Source: Colwellia sp.
GTDB lineage: Bacteria; Pseudomonadota; Gammaproteobacteria; Enterobacterales; Alteromonadaceae
Assembly (NCBI GenBank): GCA_020630795.1
Contig: JAHDIK010000003.1
Location: forward strand, 48,344 to 112,343
Reading direction: 5' to 3'
DNA: 64,000 bases
Shown here: positions 38,264 to 47,330 of the stretch, in pieces
Numbering within the stretch: the stretch's first letter is position 1
How the letters are laid out: every line of letters begins with the position of its first letter
Notes under the pieces: model-generated
Database searches by the model: none
Told to the model about the DNA's origin: nothing
Seen by the model: only the letters and a program-made list of their open reading frames with translations
Position numbers and translations under genes: made by a program

Positions 38264-39761
38264 AAAATTACTTAGTTTGTACATTACAGCCGCAGTATCA
38301 GTTAGCGCTACGGCGAAAAGTAACTGGCTTGATTATTACTCAATCGAAACCGTTGAAATACCTAAAACGGTTGATCATCAAATAGGTGGTTTAGAAATAC
38401 TCAAAGATGGGCGAATTGCAGCGGCTTTTCATAGTGGAGAAGTGCTGATACTCAACCCTGAAGTCGGTGAATGGACAACATATGCCACCGGGCTACAAGA
38501 GCCGTTAGGGTTGCTTGAAGATGATAGAGGTATTTTAGTTACACAGCTGTCTGAACTCACCCGATTAATTGATGAAGATAAAGATGGCGTTGCTGATGTT
38601 TATCAAAATGTTTCTGACAAGTTTGGTATGACAGGTAATTATCATGAGTTTGTTTTTGGGCCTGCGCGTGACAAGCAAGGAAATCTATATATTTCGTTAA
38701 ATGTCGCATCGAACTATGCTGGTATTTTTGAGCATATTAGAGGGGAGTTTAGTCAAATAGGTTTATCTAAACAAACCATGCAAAACTGGCGTCATTCTTC
38801 GTGGAAAGAGTTAAGGCACAAAGCAGGCAGAATGTTTTCGAAAGTTCCTTATCGAGGGTGGGTGCTTCAAATTACACCTGATGGAAAAACTATTCCGTTT
38901 GCACCTGGGTTTAGGTCTCCTGACGGTTTGTTTGTTGATAATAAAAATCGTTTATGGGCAACCGATAACCAAGGAGATTGGATACCTACGTCGCCTTTAT
39001 ATCATGTAGAAAAAGGTAATTTTTACGGACATCCTGCATCTTTAGTGTGGAAAGAAGGTTGGAAAACCGACCCTATCGAGCTAAGTAGTAAAACGTTGTT
39101 AAAAATGAAAACACCACCTGTAGCACAGTTTCCACAAGGTGAATTAGCTAATTCGCCTACACAGCCTGTTGCTACAGTGTCCCCTGAACTTTTTGGTTTA
39201 CCTGAAGGTGAATTACTCATTGGTGATATGAATCAAACAAAAATGATTCGATTTTTAGAAGATAATGTAGCTGGTGTAACGCAAGGTACGCTTATCCCAT
39301 TTTTAGATACAAGTGCTTTAGGTAATGGTAATCATCGAGTACGCTTTGACAAAGAGGGCAACCTCTGGGTAGGTAAAACGCATTTGGGTTGGGCAGGTGA
39401 TGAAGGTATTCGAAAAATCTCTTGGTTAAAAAAGCCGTATTTAATTGCAGATAAAGTTAAACAAATAAAAGGTGGTTTTACCGTACACTTTAATGAATCA
39501 ATTAAACAACAACTTCCTAACGTAAAATTGACCAAGCACACCTATCATTACCACGCTAAATATGGTTCGGAAAAAGTTAATTTACAATCTGTTCCGGTAA
39601 GAACTCACTGGTTAGATTCATCTCAGCAAAATTTGTTAATTTCAGTAGGAGAATTGTCTGAAAACTATTTATATACCATCGAGTTTGAAGGCCTTGAAAG
39701 TAGCAAAAATCAACCTCTCATGGGAAATATTTTGAGATATAACCTTGTTAAAAAAATGTAA
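38256..39761 (+). CDS. Secreted beta-propeller protein (sorbosone dehydrogenase-like)
   Basis: This 501-residue precursor has a short signal peptide (MIKKLLSLYITAAVSVSATA) followed by a beta-propeller of NHL/sorbosone-dehydrogenase type: GGLEILKDGRIAAAFHSGEV, then FRSPDGLFVDNKNRLWATDN, and RVRFDKEGNLWVGKTH. A C-terminal domain from about residue 410 is beta-sandwich-like. Related proteins bind PQQ or Ca2+ and oxidise sugars, passing electrons to a cytochrome c. Its start overlaps the cytochrome gene by eight bases, which supports a functional pair. I see no diagnostic PQQ ligands, so enzymatic activity is not certain. Confidence 0.75.
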   Translation: MIKKLLSLYITAAVSVSATAKSNWLDYYSIETVEIPKTVDHQIGGLEILKDGRIAAAFHSGEVLILNPEVGEWTTYATGLQEPLGLLEDDRGILVTQLSELTRLIDEDKDGVADVYQNVSDKFGMTGNYHEFVFGPARDKQGNLYISLNVASNYAGIFEHIRGEFSQIGLSKQTMQNWRHSSWKELRHKAGRMFSKVPYRGWVLQITPDGKTIPFAPGFRSPDGLFVDNKNRLWATDNQGDWIPTSPLYHVEKGNFYGHPASLVWKEGWKTDPIELSSKTLLKMKTPPVAQFPQGELANSPTQPVATVSPELFGLPEGELLIGDMNQTKMIRFLEDNVAGVTQGTLIPFLDTSALGNGNHRVRFDKEGNLWVGKTHLGWAGDEGIRKISWLKKPYLIADKVKQIKGGFTVHFNESIKQQLPNVKLTKHTYHYHAKYGSEKVNLQSVPVRTHWLDSSQQNLLISVGELSENYLYTIEFEGLESSKNQPLMGNILRYNLVKKM

Positions 39762-39889
39762 AATTATGCGCTTAAGTTTATGCTAGCCGCTTGCAATTGA
39801 TGAGAGTGTTTGTGATAGAATAAACACTGTTGTGTCATTTTATTTTGAATGATGATTGTCAAGTACCCCTCAAGGAGCAATAAGAATTA

Positions 39890-40369
39890 ATGAACATTAA
39901 GCATATTAAAAAGGCCATAGGTGTAGCAGCTATTGTGGTTGTTGGTGTACTGCAGTATACGGGAGTTATTGATGGAAATGACTCTGTTGCAAAGCAATCT
40001 CAACAGAGTAATCAAAACTACAAATCAAGCTCACCTACAACGGGTTCATTATCGAGCGCTATACAGAATAAACAAAGCGACGTTATTGTTGAGGGGACGG
40101 GTACTGTAGTAAAAGTTTTACCTGACGATACAAAAGGCTCACAACATCAAAAGTTTATTTTAAAACTTTCTTCTGGCGATACCATTTTAGTTGCTCATAA
40201 TATTGATTTAGCGCCTCGTATTGCTGGTATTAAAAAATACGATGAAGTTATGTTTAAAGGTGAGTTTGAGTGGAATGATAGAGGTGGTGTTGTGCATTGG
40301 ACTCATCACGATCCTCGTGGAAAACACGTAGGAGGTTGGTTAAAGCACAAAGGTAAAACATACGAATAG
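39890..40369 (+). CDS. DUF3465 domain protein
   Basis: This 159-residue protein has an N-terminal hydrophobic anchor or signal ([18 protein letters not shown]), a Gln/Ser-rich linker at about residues 35-60, and a DUF3465 domain ([26 protein letters not shown], then [24 protein letters not shown]). The fold is OB-like and resembles small nucleic-acid- or saccharide-binding domains. The function is unknown. A ribosome binding site CAAGGAG lies about a dozen bases upstream. It is monocistronic and its link to the neighbouring sulfatase is only positional. Confidence 0.82.
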   Translation: MNIKHIKKAIGVAAIVVVGVLQYTGVIDGNDSVAKQSQQSNQNYKSSSPTTGSLSSAIQNKQSDVIVEGTGTVVKVLPDDTKGSQHQKFILKLSSGDTILVAHNIDLAPRIAGIKKYDEVMFKGEFEWNDRGGVVHWTHHDPRGKHVGGWLKHKGKTYE

Positions 40370-40482
40370 CAAGTTATGCTTACTGTGCTTTTTCTGTTTC
40401 ATTATTGAAACGGGTAGTTACCAATTGAGTTTTCCTATATAAAAATCTAAATTCAAATATACTTTACTGGGCGTGTAGGTTT

Positions 40483-40522
40483 GTTTATGCTGAATGTTAC
40501 TGCGGTAACATTCAGCATAAAC
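40483..40522. repeat. Perfect 18-bp inverted repeat before the sulfatase gene
   Basis: GTTTATGCTGAATGTTAC (40483-40500) and its exact complement (40505-40522) flank a four-base loop TGCG. The hairpin ends 21 bases before the sulfatase ATG. No T-run follows it, so it is not a classic terminator. No second copy was noticed in the window. Confidence 0.7.
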
Positions 40523-40543
40523 TAAGCTAACTTAAATAAAACT

Positions 40544-42130
40544 ATGCGCTCTTTTTACTACACATCTTTAACCTTACCTATTGTTCTATTTATTGGGGCT
40601 TGTGCGAATAAACACATTCAGCATGGCTCGAATGAACAACCGGAAACCATTACCCAATCCATTTCCGAAGATAATGAAAATACACTTCCCAATATTGTTA
40701 TTATAATGGCTGATGATGTAGGGCCTGGAGATATTGCAAGCTACCATAGAGAATATACTGGCCGTAAAGGTGTGGTTGAAACTCCAACGTTAGATAGCCT
40801 AGCGTCAAAAGGAATTAGCTTAACACAAGCGTACGCACCAACAGCGTTATGTTCACCTACTCGCTATTCAGTCATGAGTGGTAATTCACCTTTTCGAAGT
40901 TATGCTCCTTGGGGAGTATGGCAAAAATTTCGACCTAGCCCTTTCAAAAAATCAGACGCTACGATAGGTAGGGTAGCTAAACAAGCTGGTTATAACACTG
41001 GCTTTATTGGCAAGTGGCACCTAGGGGGGGATTTTTACATAAAAAATACGCAGACAGTATTTCGTGGAAATGACATGAGCCGAAAAGTACTTCCTGCTGA
41101 TTTAACTCATTGGGTAGCAGGTAACCCTAATGAGGTCGGCTTTGATTACGATTTTACAATACCGTCTGGAGTCCAAGGCCCTATTTATTTAGCTTACGAA
41201 AATAGTTACTGGTATCCATTAGATCCTGCATCTAAAATTATTTATGTTGATGAAAGCACTGCTTACGAACCAAAAGTTGTTTCTGACAAGGGGGCGGGCA
41301 TGGGCGACTCGCATTGGAATACTCGAAGTATGAATATGCTAATCGCAAATAAAGCTGAGCAATTTATTCGTGAAAAAGCTCAAGAGTCTTCTCCGTTTCT
41401 TCTCACGTATTGGAGTCCGGCTGTTCATTTACCTCATATGCCGCCTGAAGAAATAGATGGCGAAAAGATGAGTGGTACAACACCGTCAAAACACATAGAT
41501 ATGATACGTGTGCTTGATAAAGAAGTTAGTGTGATTATTGATGCGTTAAAAGAAACAGGTGAATACGATAATACCCTTATTATATTTACGTCTGACAATG
41601 GCGGATTATACGATAGCAAAGGCCAAGAAGCAGGGCATAATTCTGCAGGCGAATGGAGCGGTTATAAAAACTCTTCTCAAGAAGGTGGGCAGCGTGTGCC
41701 GTTTATCGCTGTATGGAAAGATAAAATTAAAGCAGGTACTAAAAGCGACGTGTTAGCTTCTGGTAGCGATATTGTCGCTACTATTGCAGCATTAACTAAT
41801 GTACCGCTTAAATCTAATCAAGCTTTAGATTCATGGAATTTACTTGGTAATTTGTTAGGGGAACCTGCCACAGAACGCTCTAAACTTGGATGGCAAGCGG
41901 GTACAAGTAACGAATATTTGTATCGTGAAGGAGACTTAAAGCTAATTATCAAAAGTGATCGAAAAATGACTAAGATGCTTCCTGTAGCGCTATATAACCT
42001 AAAAGATAACCCGAAAGAAAACCCTAACTTTAACTTAATTAATGATGTTAATTACAATCAAACTATCAGCGAAATGCTTTCTCGTTATTTGGAGTTGAGG
42101 AAAAACGGACAGCGAAATCCGAATACCTAG
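40544..42130 (+). CDS. Sulfatase (S1 family), lipoprotein
   Basis: This 528-residue type I sulfatase removes sulfate esters, here probably from a polysaccharide. It has a lipoprotein signal with lipobox IGAC (Cys20), the metal-binding NIVIIMADDVG (Asp57, Asp58), the C-x-P-x-R maturation motif (Cys103-Ser-Pro-Thr-Arg107, where Cys becomes formylglycine and so needs an FGE-type enzyme encoded elsewhere), GKWHLGG and TSDNGG. There is no strong ribosome binding site, and a large hairpin sits just upstream. It closes the catabolic region before the pigment cluster. Confidence 0.92.
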   Translation: MRSFYYTSLTLPIVLFIGACANKHIQHGSNEQPETITQSISEDNENTLPNIVIIMADDVGPGDIASYHREYTGRKGVVETPTLDSLASKGISLTQAYAPTALCSPTRYSVMSGNSPFRSYAPWGVWQKFRPSPFKKSDATIGRVAKQAGYNTGFIGKWHLGGDFYIKNTQTVFRGNDMSRKVLPADLTHWVAGNPNEVGFDYDFTIPSGVQGPIYLAYENSYWYPLDPASKIIYVDESTAYEPKVVSDKGAGMGDSHWNTRSMNMLIANKAEQFIREKAQESSPFLLTYWSPAVHLPHMPPEEIDGEKMSGTTPSKHIDMIRVLDKEVSVIIDALKETGEYDNTLIIFTSDNGGLYDSKGQEAGHNSAGEWSGYKNSSQEGGQRVPFIAVWKDKIKAGTKSDVLASGSDIVATIAALTNVPLKSNQALDSWNLLGNLLGEPATERSKLGWQAGTSNEYLYREGDLKLIIKSDRKMTKMLPVALYNLKDNPKENPNFNLINDVNYNQTISEMLSRYLELRKNGQRNPNT

Positions 42131-42344
42131 TTTTTAAGTAGGTGTGTAACAAAGTGAATATTTGAATTATATAGCTTAGCCCTTTTGGAGGCGCACCTGA
42201 CAGACTTATGTATTAATAGCTTTTTATTTAATAGCATTTATTTATTCTCTTCAATTACGTATAGTACGCACAACGTTAAGCAGTCTGTTAGTTATCGTTT
42301 TTGAGTACTAACTTTTCGCTTTCAATAAAAATAATTGAACATTC

Positions 42345-43238
42345 ATGTCAAACGCAATTCAAGTTAAGCAATTAAGCTTTCAGTATAAAACTAATAGTTA
42401 TTATTCGTTATCTGACATATCTCTCGATATAAAGGCAAATAAATGTACGGGCATTATTGGGCCTAACGGCGCTGGTAAATCTACTTTTATTTCTGCTTTG
42501 TGTGGCTTGTTACCAAGTTTTGATGGAAAAGTGATATATAGCGGTTGTGAAAACGTTTCGTTGTTAGAGTCAGTAAAACAAAAAGTTGCGCTGGTACCTC
42601 AAGAGTACGCCTTTTATCCTCAATTATCAGTATTACAAAATTTACGATACTTTCTATCTTTATGTTCATCTAAACAATCTTCATTAGCACAACGTTCATT
42701 ACTCAATGAGATACTTGAACAATGTGTGTTAAGTGATGTTGTAAACACCAAAGCGAGTAAATTATCTGGTGGTTACAAACGTCGGTTAAATATTGCGATT
42801 GCGTTAGTAAAAAAACCAGAGGTTTTGTTTTTAGATGAACCAACGGTGGGGATAGATCCTGAGTCGAGAGATGTAATTATTTCGTTGCTACAACAATTTA
42901 AACGAGAAGGTAAAACCTTGTTGTTTACGTCTCATATGCTTGATGAAGTTGAAAAAATTTGTGACGACATCATTATGCTTAAAGACGGCTCTGCTACTTT
43001 TATGGATCACACCGAACAAAATAATATTTTGTTAACGGTGACGTTTTCAAGTGAACTTACAGAGCCATTGAACGCAGAATACCAATGTATCGAACCATTA
43101 AAATATCAGCGCGTATTAACGTCAAAATCGCAACTGAATGAATGCTTATTAGAGCTATCTCATTCAAGTGCATCTATTGAGTATTTAAACTACTCAGCGA
43201 ATTCTGTAGAGCGAATTTATCAACAAGGCATAAAATAG
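42345..43238 (+). CDS. ABC transporter ATP-binding protein
   Basis: This 297-residue ABC-2-type nucleotide-binding subunit has Walker A IIGPNGAGKST, signature LSGGYKRRLNIA, Walker B VLFLDEPTVGID and the H-loop TSHMLDE, with a short C-terminal extension. It is followed by its permease after seven bases and is the first gene of the rightward pigment cluster. It probably energises export of a lipid- or pigment-like product or precursor to the periplasmic side. ABC transporters are an addition to the core aryl polyene set, where an MMPL exporter is usual. Confidence 0.92.
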   Translation: MSNAIQVKQLSFQYKTNSYYSLSDISLDIKANKCTGIIGPNGAGKSTFISALCGLLPSFDGKVIYSGCENVSLLESVKQKVALVPQEYAFYPQLSVLQNLRYFLSLCSSKQSSLAQRSLLNEILEQCVLSDVVNTKASKLSGGYKRRLNIAIALVKKPEVLFLDEPTVGIDPESRDVIISLLQQFKREGKTLLFTSHMLDEVEKICDDIIMLKDGSATFMDHTEQNNILLTVTFSSELTEPLNAEYQCIEPLKYQRVLTSKSQLNECLLELSHSSASIEYLNYSANSVERIYQQGIK

Positions 43239-43245
43239 ATACCTA

Positions 43246-44406
43246 ATGATTTTAAGTAGTTTACAAAAAGAAGCGCGTATTATTTTGAGTGATATTCACA
43301 GTATTGGTGTCTTACTCATTTTGCCCGTGGCGTTTATGTTAATTATGACTTTTGCAATGAGCGAACAACATAACGACATTATTGCTAAAACGAGTGTTCA
43401 TGTAAGTACAAAACATCCGTCTCAGTTGTTAAGTGTTTACGAAGGGTACATTCAAAAACAGGGGTTTACACTTACCCAAACAAAGCAAAGTTCAGATATT
43501 CATATTCAGTTACCAGAATCGTTTGATTCAAACATTCTTACAGGGTTAGAACCTCAATCAATTGTTGTAAATATTCAATCTAATATTACGCCACAAAAAC
43601 AAAAGTCAGTTGAAGAGTTGATTAAAGTTGCGTTGTCTAAATTGCGACTTCACGTATACATGATAGACAGCGGTGATTTAGATGAAGATTTGTCGCTGAC
43701 CGATCAAATAACAGAAATAGAAGACAGTACGAATGTGTCCGCGTATTTTAAAGTTAATGCTAGTGTTAAAACGGTGACAACGCCCACGTTATATAGCGTA
43801 CCGTCGTGGATTATCTTTGGTATATACTTCATTGTGTTACCTGTTTCTATCACGGTGATTAATGAAAAACAAAATGGAACGTTAATTCGATTAAAAACGT
43901 TTCCTATTTCGTCTGCTCAGTATTTTGTTAGTAAGTTCAGTGCCTTTTATTTATTGAGTATCGTTCAATTGATTGTATTGACGCTAGTTGGCGTTTTTAT
44001 GGTGCCTATTGTTACTGAACAACCTGACATTGTAGTAAATGATTGGGGAGTTTATATTCTTGGCGGCTTCTTTATCGTGTTGGCTGCAAATGCTTTAGCT
44101 TTTTGTGTTGCTTCGGTTGTAAATAGCTATGAGCAAGCCATTGTATTGGGTGGAGGTATCAATATTTTGCTTGCTGCACTGAGTGGCTTTATGGTGCCAA
44201 TTGATATTCTTCCTGACGTTATGGCTGAAATTGCAACATTCTCACCGTTATATTGGTCAGCCGAAGTTATTCGCTCAACGTTCATTGATAAACCGTTAAG
44301 TAGTATATTACCTTATCTCGTAAAGCTATTCGTATTCAGTTGCATAGCAATGTCGCTGGCGTCTTTTTTATTCATCAATAAAATCAGGAAACTCACGTGG
44401 AATTAG
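43246..44406 (+). CDS. ABC-2 type transporter permease
   Basis: This 386-residue membrane subunit has one N-terminal membrane segment (about residues 20-40), a large extracytoplasmic domain (about 45-185), then five or six C-terminal segments with the ABC-2 motif NEKQNGTLIRLKTFPIS. This is the DrrB/YhhJ-like layout. It pairs with the ATP-binding gene just before it. Its last ten bases overlap the next gene, an acyl carrier protein, so the exporter and the ACP-ketosynthase module are coupled. Confidence 0.9.
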   Translation: MILSSLQKEARIILSDIHSIGVLLILPVAFMLIMTFAMSEQHNDIIAKTSVHVSTKHPSQLLSVYEGYIQKQGFTLTQTKQSSDIHIQLPESFDSNILTGLEPQSIVVNIQSNITPQKQKSVEELIKVALSKLRLHVYMIDSGDLDEDLSLTDQITEIEDSTNVSAYFKVNASVKTVTTPTLYSVPSWIIFGIYFIVLPVSITVINEKQNGTLIRLKTFPISSAQYFVSKFSAFYLLSIVQLIVLTLVGVFMVPIVTEQPDIVVNDWGVYILGGFFIVLAANALAFCVASVVNSYEQAIVLGGGINILLAALSGFMVPIDILPDVMAEIATFSPLYWSAEVIRSTFIDKPLSSILPYLVKLFVFSCIAMSLASFLFINKIRKLTWN

Positions 44407-44663
44407 AAGAATTAAAACAAAATTTAAAAAAAATGATTGTTGAAGAATGTGAAAAGGAAGACGACATAGCGTGGGAAGATATTTTGGATGATGAGCTATT
44501 ATTTGGTAGTGAGTCTCGTATTGCATTAGATTCGCTTGACGCACTACAGTTGTCGTTAGTGTTGAAGAAGCAGTTTGCGATTAAAGTTGAAGGCTCGAAA
44601 GAAAGCAGAAAACATTTAACAACTATTAACAGTATCGCGCAGTTAATTGCTGAAAATAGCTAA
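44397..44663 (+). CDS. Acyl carrier protein (first of three)
   Basis: This 88-residue ACP has a four-helix profile. The phosphopantetheine attachment Ser is in ALDSLDALQLSLVLKKQF. It has an acidic insertion (EKEDDIAWEDILDDELLF) ahead of it. The start is GTG with AGGAA six bases upstream, inside the end of the permease gene. With the next two genes it forms an ACP-KS-KS-like module separate from the core ape genes. Confidence 0.9.
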   Translation: MELEELKQNLKKMIVEECEKEDDIAWEDILDDELLFGSESRIALDSLDALQLSLVLKKQFAIKVEGSKESRKHLTTINSIAQLIAENS

Positions 44664-44699
44664 CTCTATTTCTCATAACTGCTTATCAAAGAGAATTGT

Positions 44700-45815
44700 G
44701 TGAATCAAGTTTATATTATTGCGTCTTCGTCACATAGCGCTGCTGGTGTTCAGCAGTATTGTGATGCGATTGATGATCAAAAAGTACAGGTGGTTAATGT
44801 AGCTAAAGCGCCTGACAGCACTTTGTACTTTCCAATGAAAGATATTGTACTTAAAAAATCTTATGATGATATGTTTGACTTGTTGTCCACTCAAGTTGAA
44901 CACGTGATATCACAAGCAAAACTCTCAGCAACTGAACGTGCAAATACCGTGTTGTTTCTTGGGTCAACATCTCTTGATATTGATGCAGTTACGCCAAACG
45001 GCAGTGAAAATATTTGGTTATCGCGCACCGATAAAATGAGTCATGATCTCGCGAAAAGATTTGGGTTGAGCGATTTACACTATACATTTAATACCGCCTG
45101 TACATCGAGTGCTAACGCGCTTATGTATGCAGGAAAAATGATCAAACATGGCAAAATGGCACATGCGTTGGTTATTGGCTGCGAGTTTTACAACCAACTG
45201 TCAATCGAAGGGTTTGATTCGCTCGATTTAATCAGTAGTACGGGGGTGAGACCTTTTTCAAATTCCAGAGACGGACTAATATTAGGTGAAGGTGTAGGTG
45301 TCGTACTGCTGTCAAATGCTCCTAGTGGAAACACTTGCTTGGCTCTGTTGGGAGGATACTCATCGTGTGATGACCATAGTCTTACGATTACAGATGAATC
45401 AGGAGCGCATATTGTTGAGGTAGTAGAAAAAGCGTTAACAAATGCCAATATATCGGCATCTGACATTGATTTAGTTAAAATTCATGGCACAGCATCAGAA
45501 AAAAGTGATTTATCCGAATATAACGCTTTGCAATTATTGTTTGCCAATACACCGAATATTATTGGCTTTAAATCGTTTCTAGGGCATACCCTTGGTGCGT
45601 GCGGTGTTATTGAAATAGCGTTATTAGCACATGTTATTCAGAATGATTTATTACCTCATTGTCAATATCAGCATAACGAGTGTAATGGTTTGATAATGCC
45701 ATTTGTAACATCTTCAGCTGCTATTACTCAATCATCTTACATGTTACTTAATCACTTTGGCTTTGGTGGAAACAATGCCGCAATTATTTTAAAGCGAGTG
45801 CATGAGTGTGGGTAA
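44700..45815 (+). CDS. Beta-ketoacyl-ACP synthase, extra copy
   Basis: This 371-residue condensing enzyme of the thiolase fold has the complete Cys-His-His triad: Cys134 in NTACTSSANA, His in KIHGTASEKSD and His in FLGHTLGACG. It is therefore catalytically competent. It is shorter than FabF (about 410) because the N-terminal half is compact. The start is GTG. Its last 14 bases overlap the degenerate KS gene that follows, as in KS-chain-length-factor pairs of type II polyketide systems. It is additional to the two ketosynthases at the 3' end of the cluster. Confidence 0.9.
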   Translation: MNQVYIIASSSHSAAGVQQYCDAIDDQKVQVVNVAKAPDSTLYFPMKDIVLKKSYDDMFDLLSTQVEHVISQAKLSATERANTVLFLGSTSLDIDAVTPNGSENIWLSRTDKMSHDLAKRFGLSDLHYTFNTACTSSANALMYAGKMIKHGKMAHALVIGCEFYNQLSIEGFDSLDLISSTGVRPFSNSRDGLILGEGVGVVLLSNAPSGNTCLALLGGYSSCDDHSLTITDESGAHIVEVVEKALTNANISASDIDLVKIHGTASEKSDLSEYNALQLLFANTPNIIGFKSFLGHTLGACGVIEIALLAHVIQNDLLPHCQYQHNECNGLIMPFVTSSAAITQSSYMLLNHFGFGGNNAAIILKRVHECG

Positions 45816-46440
45816 TTTAAGGATAATAGGGCATGCAACAGCAAGCTTTTCTAATAGCGTGCCAGATAAAGAATTACGTTCTTTAGTGAAAACCGAAACA
45901 GGTTTGTCGGTAAGGCGGATTGACAATTTTACCTTACTCTCACTATTAGCTACTTACCGTTTGTTTAATCAAAATAATCTATTGAAAACGTTAACAGGTA
46001 ACCTGTCGTTATACAGCGTAGCGGAATATTTAAGTATTGATTTGTTCCAGTCTGTCATTATCAATATGCATAATAATGAACCTATAAGGCCTTTTGACTT
46101 TATAGCTACCGTTGGTAATGCAGCGAATTTCCATCTTGCTAAAACATTTAATATAAAAGGTCCAAATATTTTTATTGGGGCTACTCAGTTTCCGTTTACT
46201 AAAAGTTGTTTGTTGGCTGAACTCGACTTACATGAAGAGCATGCCACGCAAGCTATTATTGTGGTTTGGACTATCAAAAATGACCATAAACATTGCCACG
46301 CTTTTGCAATAGAAAATTGCAATAAAAGGGATGTGTTACCTGAATGCAACAGCGGTGTAGTGTCGTCGACTTTGATTGATGAGTTGATAGTAAACCAAGT
46401 GCTAATAACAACGCCATGCGTTGTAACGTGCACAGTGTAA
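45802..46440 (+). CDS. Degenerate ketosynthase-like protein (possible second chain-length factor)
   Basis: This 212-residue protein has remnants of a KS N-terminal domain (FIATVGNAANFHLAKTFNIKG), but the nucleophile elbow reads FIGATQFPF with no Cys. It ends before the region that would carry the catalytic histidines. It overlaps the active KS gene upstream by 14 bases. Pairing suggests a partner subunit without catalysis, similar in principle to a chain-length factor. It could instead be a decayed KS. It is not clearly related to the ApeC-like gene downstream. Confidence 0.6.
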   Translation: MSVGNLRIIGHATASFSNSVPDKELRSLVKTETGLSVRRIDNFTLLSLLATYRLFNQNNLLKTLTGNLSLYSVAEYLSIDLFQSVIINMHNNEPIRPFDFIATVGNAANFHLAKTFNIKGPNIFIGATQFPFTKSCLLAELDLHEEHATQAIIVVWTIKNDHKHCHAFAIENCNKRDVLPECNSGVVSSTLIDELIVNQVLITTPCVVTCTV

Positions 46441-46449
46441 CGTAGTTAT

Positions 46450-47190
46450 ATGTCTTTAACGGTTTATTGTGCTTACATTACAGACGAGTGGTTTGTAAAC
46501 GAATATCAGTATTTCGTACAGCGACTTAATTCAACAGACAAAAAACGTTTTAACACAATGAAAAGTGAACTTAAACGTAAGCAACTGGTTCTGAGCAGGG
46601 CGCTAATTTCTGAAGTTTTACATACTCCTAAGCATCCTGAACCATATTCATATCAGATAATTGATTATCGACAATTGGTTATTAATAATTGTAAAAAATA
46701 TTCGGTATCTATCAGTCATTCCCAAGATATGGTTGCCATCGCTATTGATGAACGTGACATTTTAATTGGTGTGGACATTGAACGAATAAAGCAACGAAAT
46801 GTTGAAGCCTTATCTAAAGAATTTTGTACAAACGACGAATACCTTGTTTTGAAGAGTAATGAAAATGTTCTCAACAATTTTTATAAAATATGGACGGTTA
46901 AAGAAGCATTAACAAAAGCGACAGGGCTAGATCTATATCAAATTTTTAAGTTTGATTGCAGCAGTGTTATCGGTAAAAAACGAAGTTTAGTTGAGTGTAG
47001 CGGAACGCAGTTTATTGTTGAAAATACATTTATCTCGTCAAATCGTTTAATCAACAAAAATGAATGCAATAACTTTATAGGTACGATTGCATATCAGCTC
47101 CAATCAGCAATGAACAAGTCTATTGATGACGCTTTGCTCGATTCTTTAAAACCTATAGTGTGGATAAATTATACAAAACCTTCACACTAA
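46450..47190 (+). CDS. 4'-phosphopantetheinyl transferase (Sfp type)
   Basis: This 246-residue PPTase converts apo-ACPs to holo form by transferring phosphopantetheine from CoA. The metal-binding GVDIE motif (Gly107-Glu111) and FYKIWTVKEALTKATG are both present, as are the SISHS substrate-binding residues. Its place among three ACPs makes the cluster self-sufficient for carrier activation. It follows the degenerate KS gene by nine bases. Confidence 0.93.
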   Translation: MSLTVYCAYITDEWFVNEYQYFVQRLNSTDKKRFNTMKSELKRKQLVLSRALISEVLHTPKHPEPYSYQIIDYRQLVINNCKKYSVSISHSQDMVAIAIDERDILIGVDIERIKQRNVEALSKEFCTNDEYLVLKSNENVLNNFYKIWTVKEALTKATGLDLYQIFKFDCSSVIGKKRSLVECSGTQFIVENTFISSNRLINKNECNNFIGTIAYQLQSAMNKSIDDALLDSLKPIVWINYTKPSH

Positions 47191-47330
47191 AGCATTTAAG
47201 TCATTTGTTAACCGTATGGTTGCGTTCTATATATTACGGTGAAGCCAGAGAAGTAGGGTGCTATCAGCTAATCTTTAGTTGAATTGCTCTAATGCCTTAG
47301 GTAGAATTTGCGCAACTTAAAGCGGTTGAT

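Noticed and set aside
29060-42130. Complete carrageenan- or agar-degradation locus
   Set aside because: There is no GH16, GH50, GH86 or GH117-type enzyme; only one GH2 and one sulfatase, so the target glycan stays unknown.
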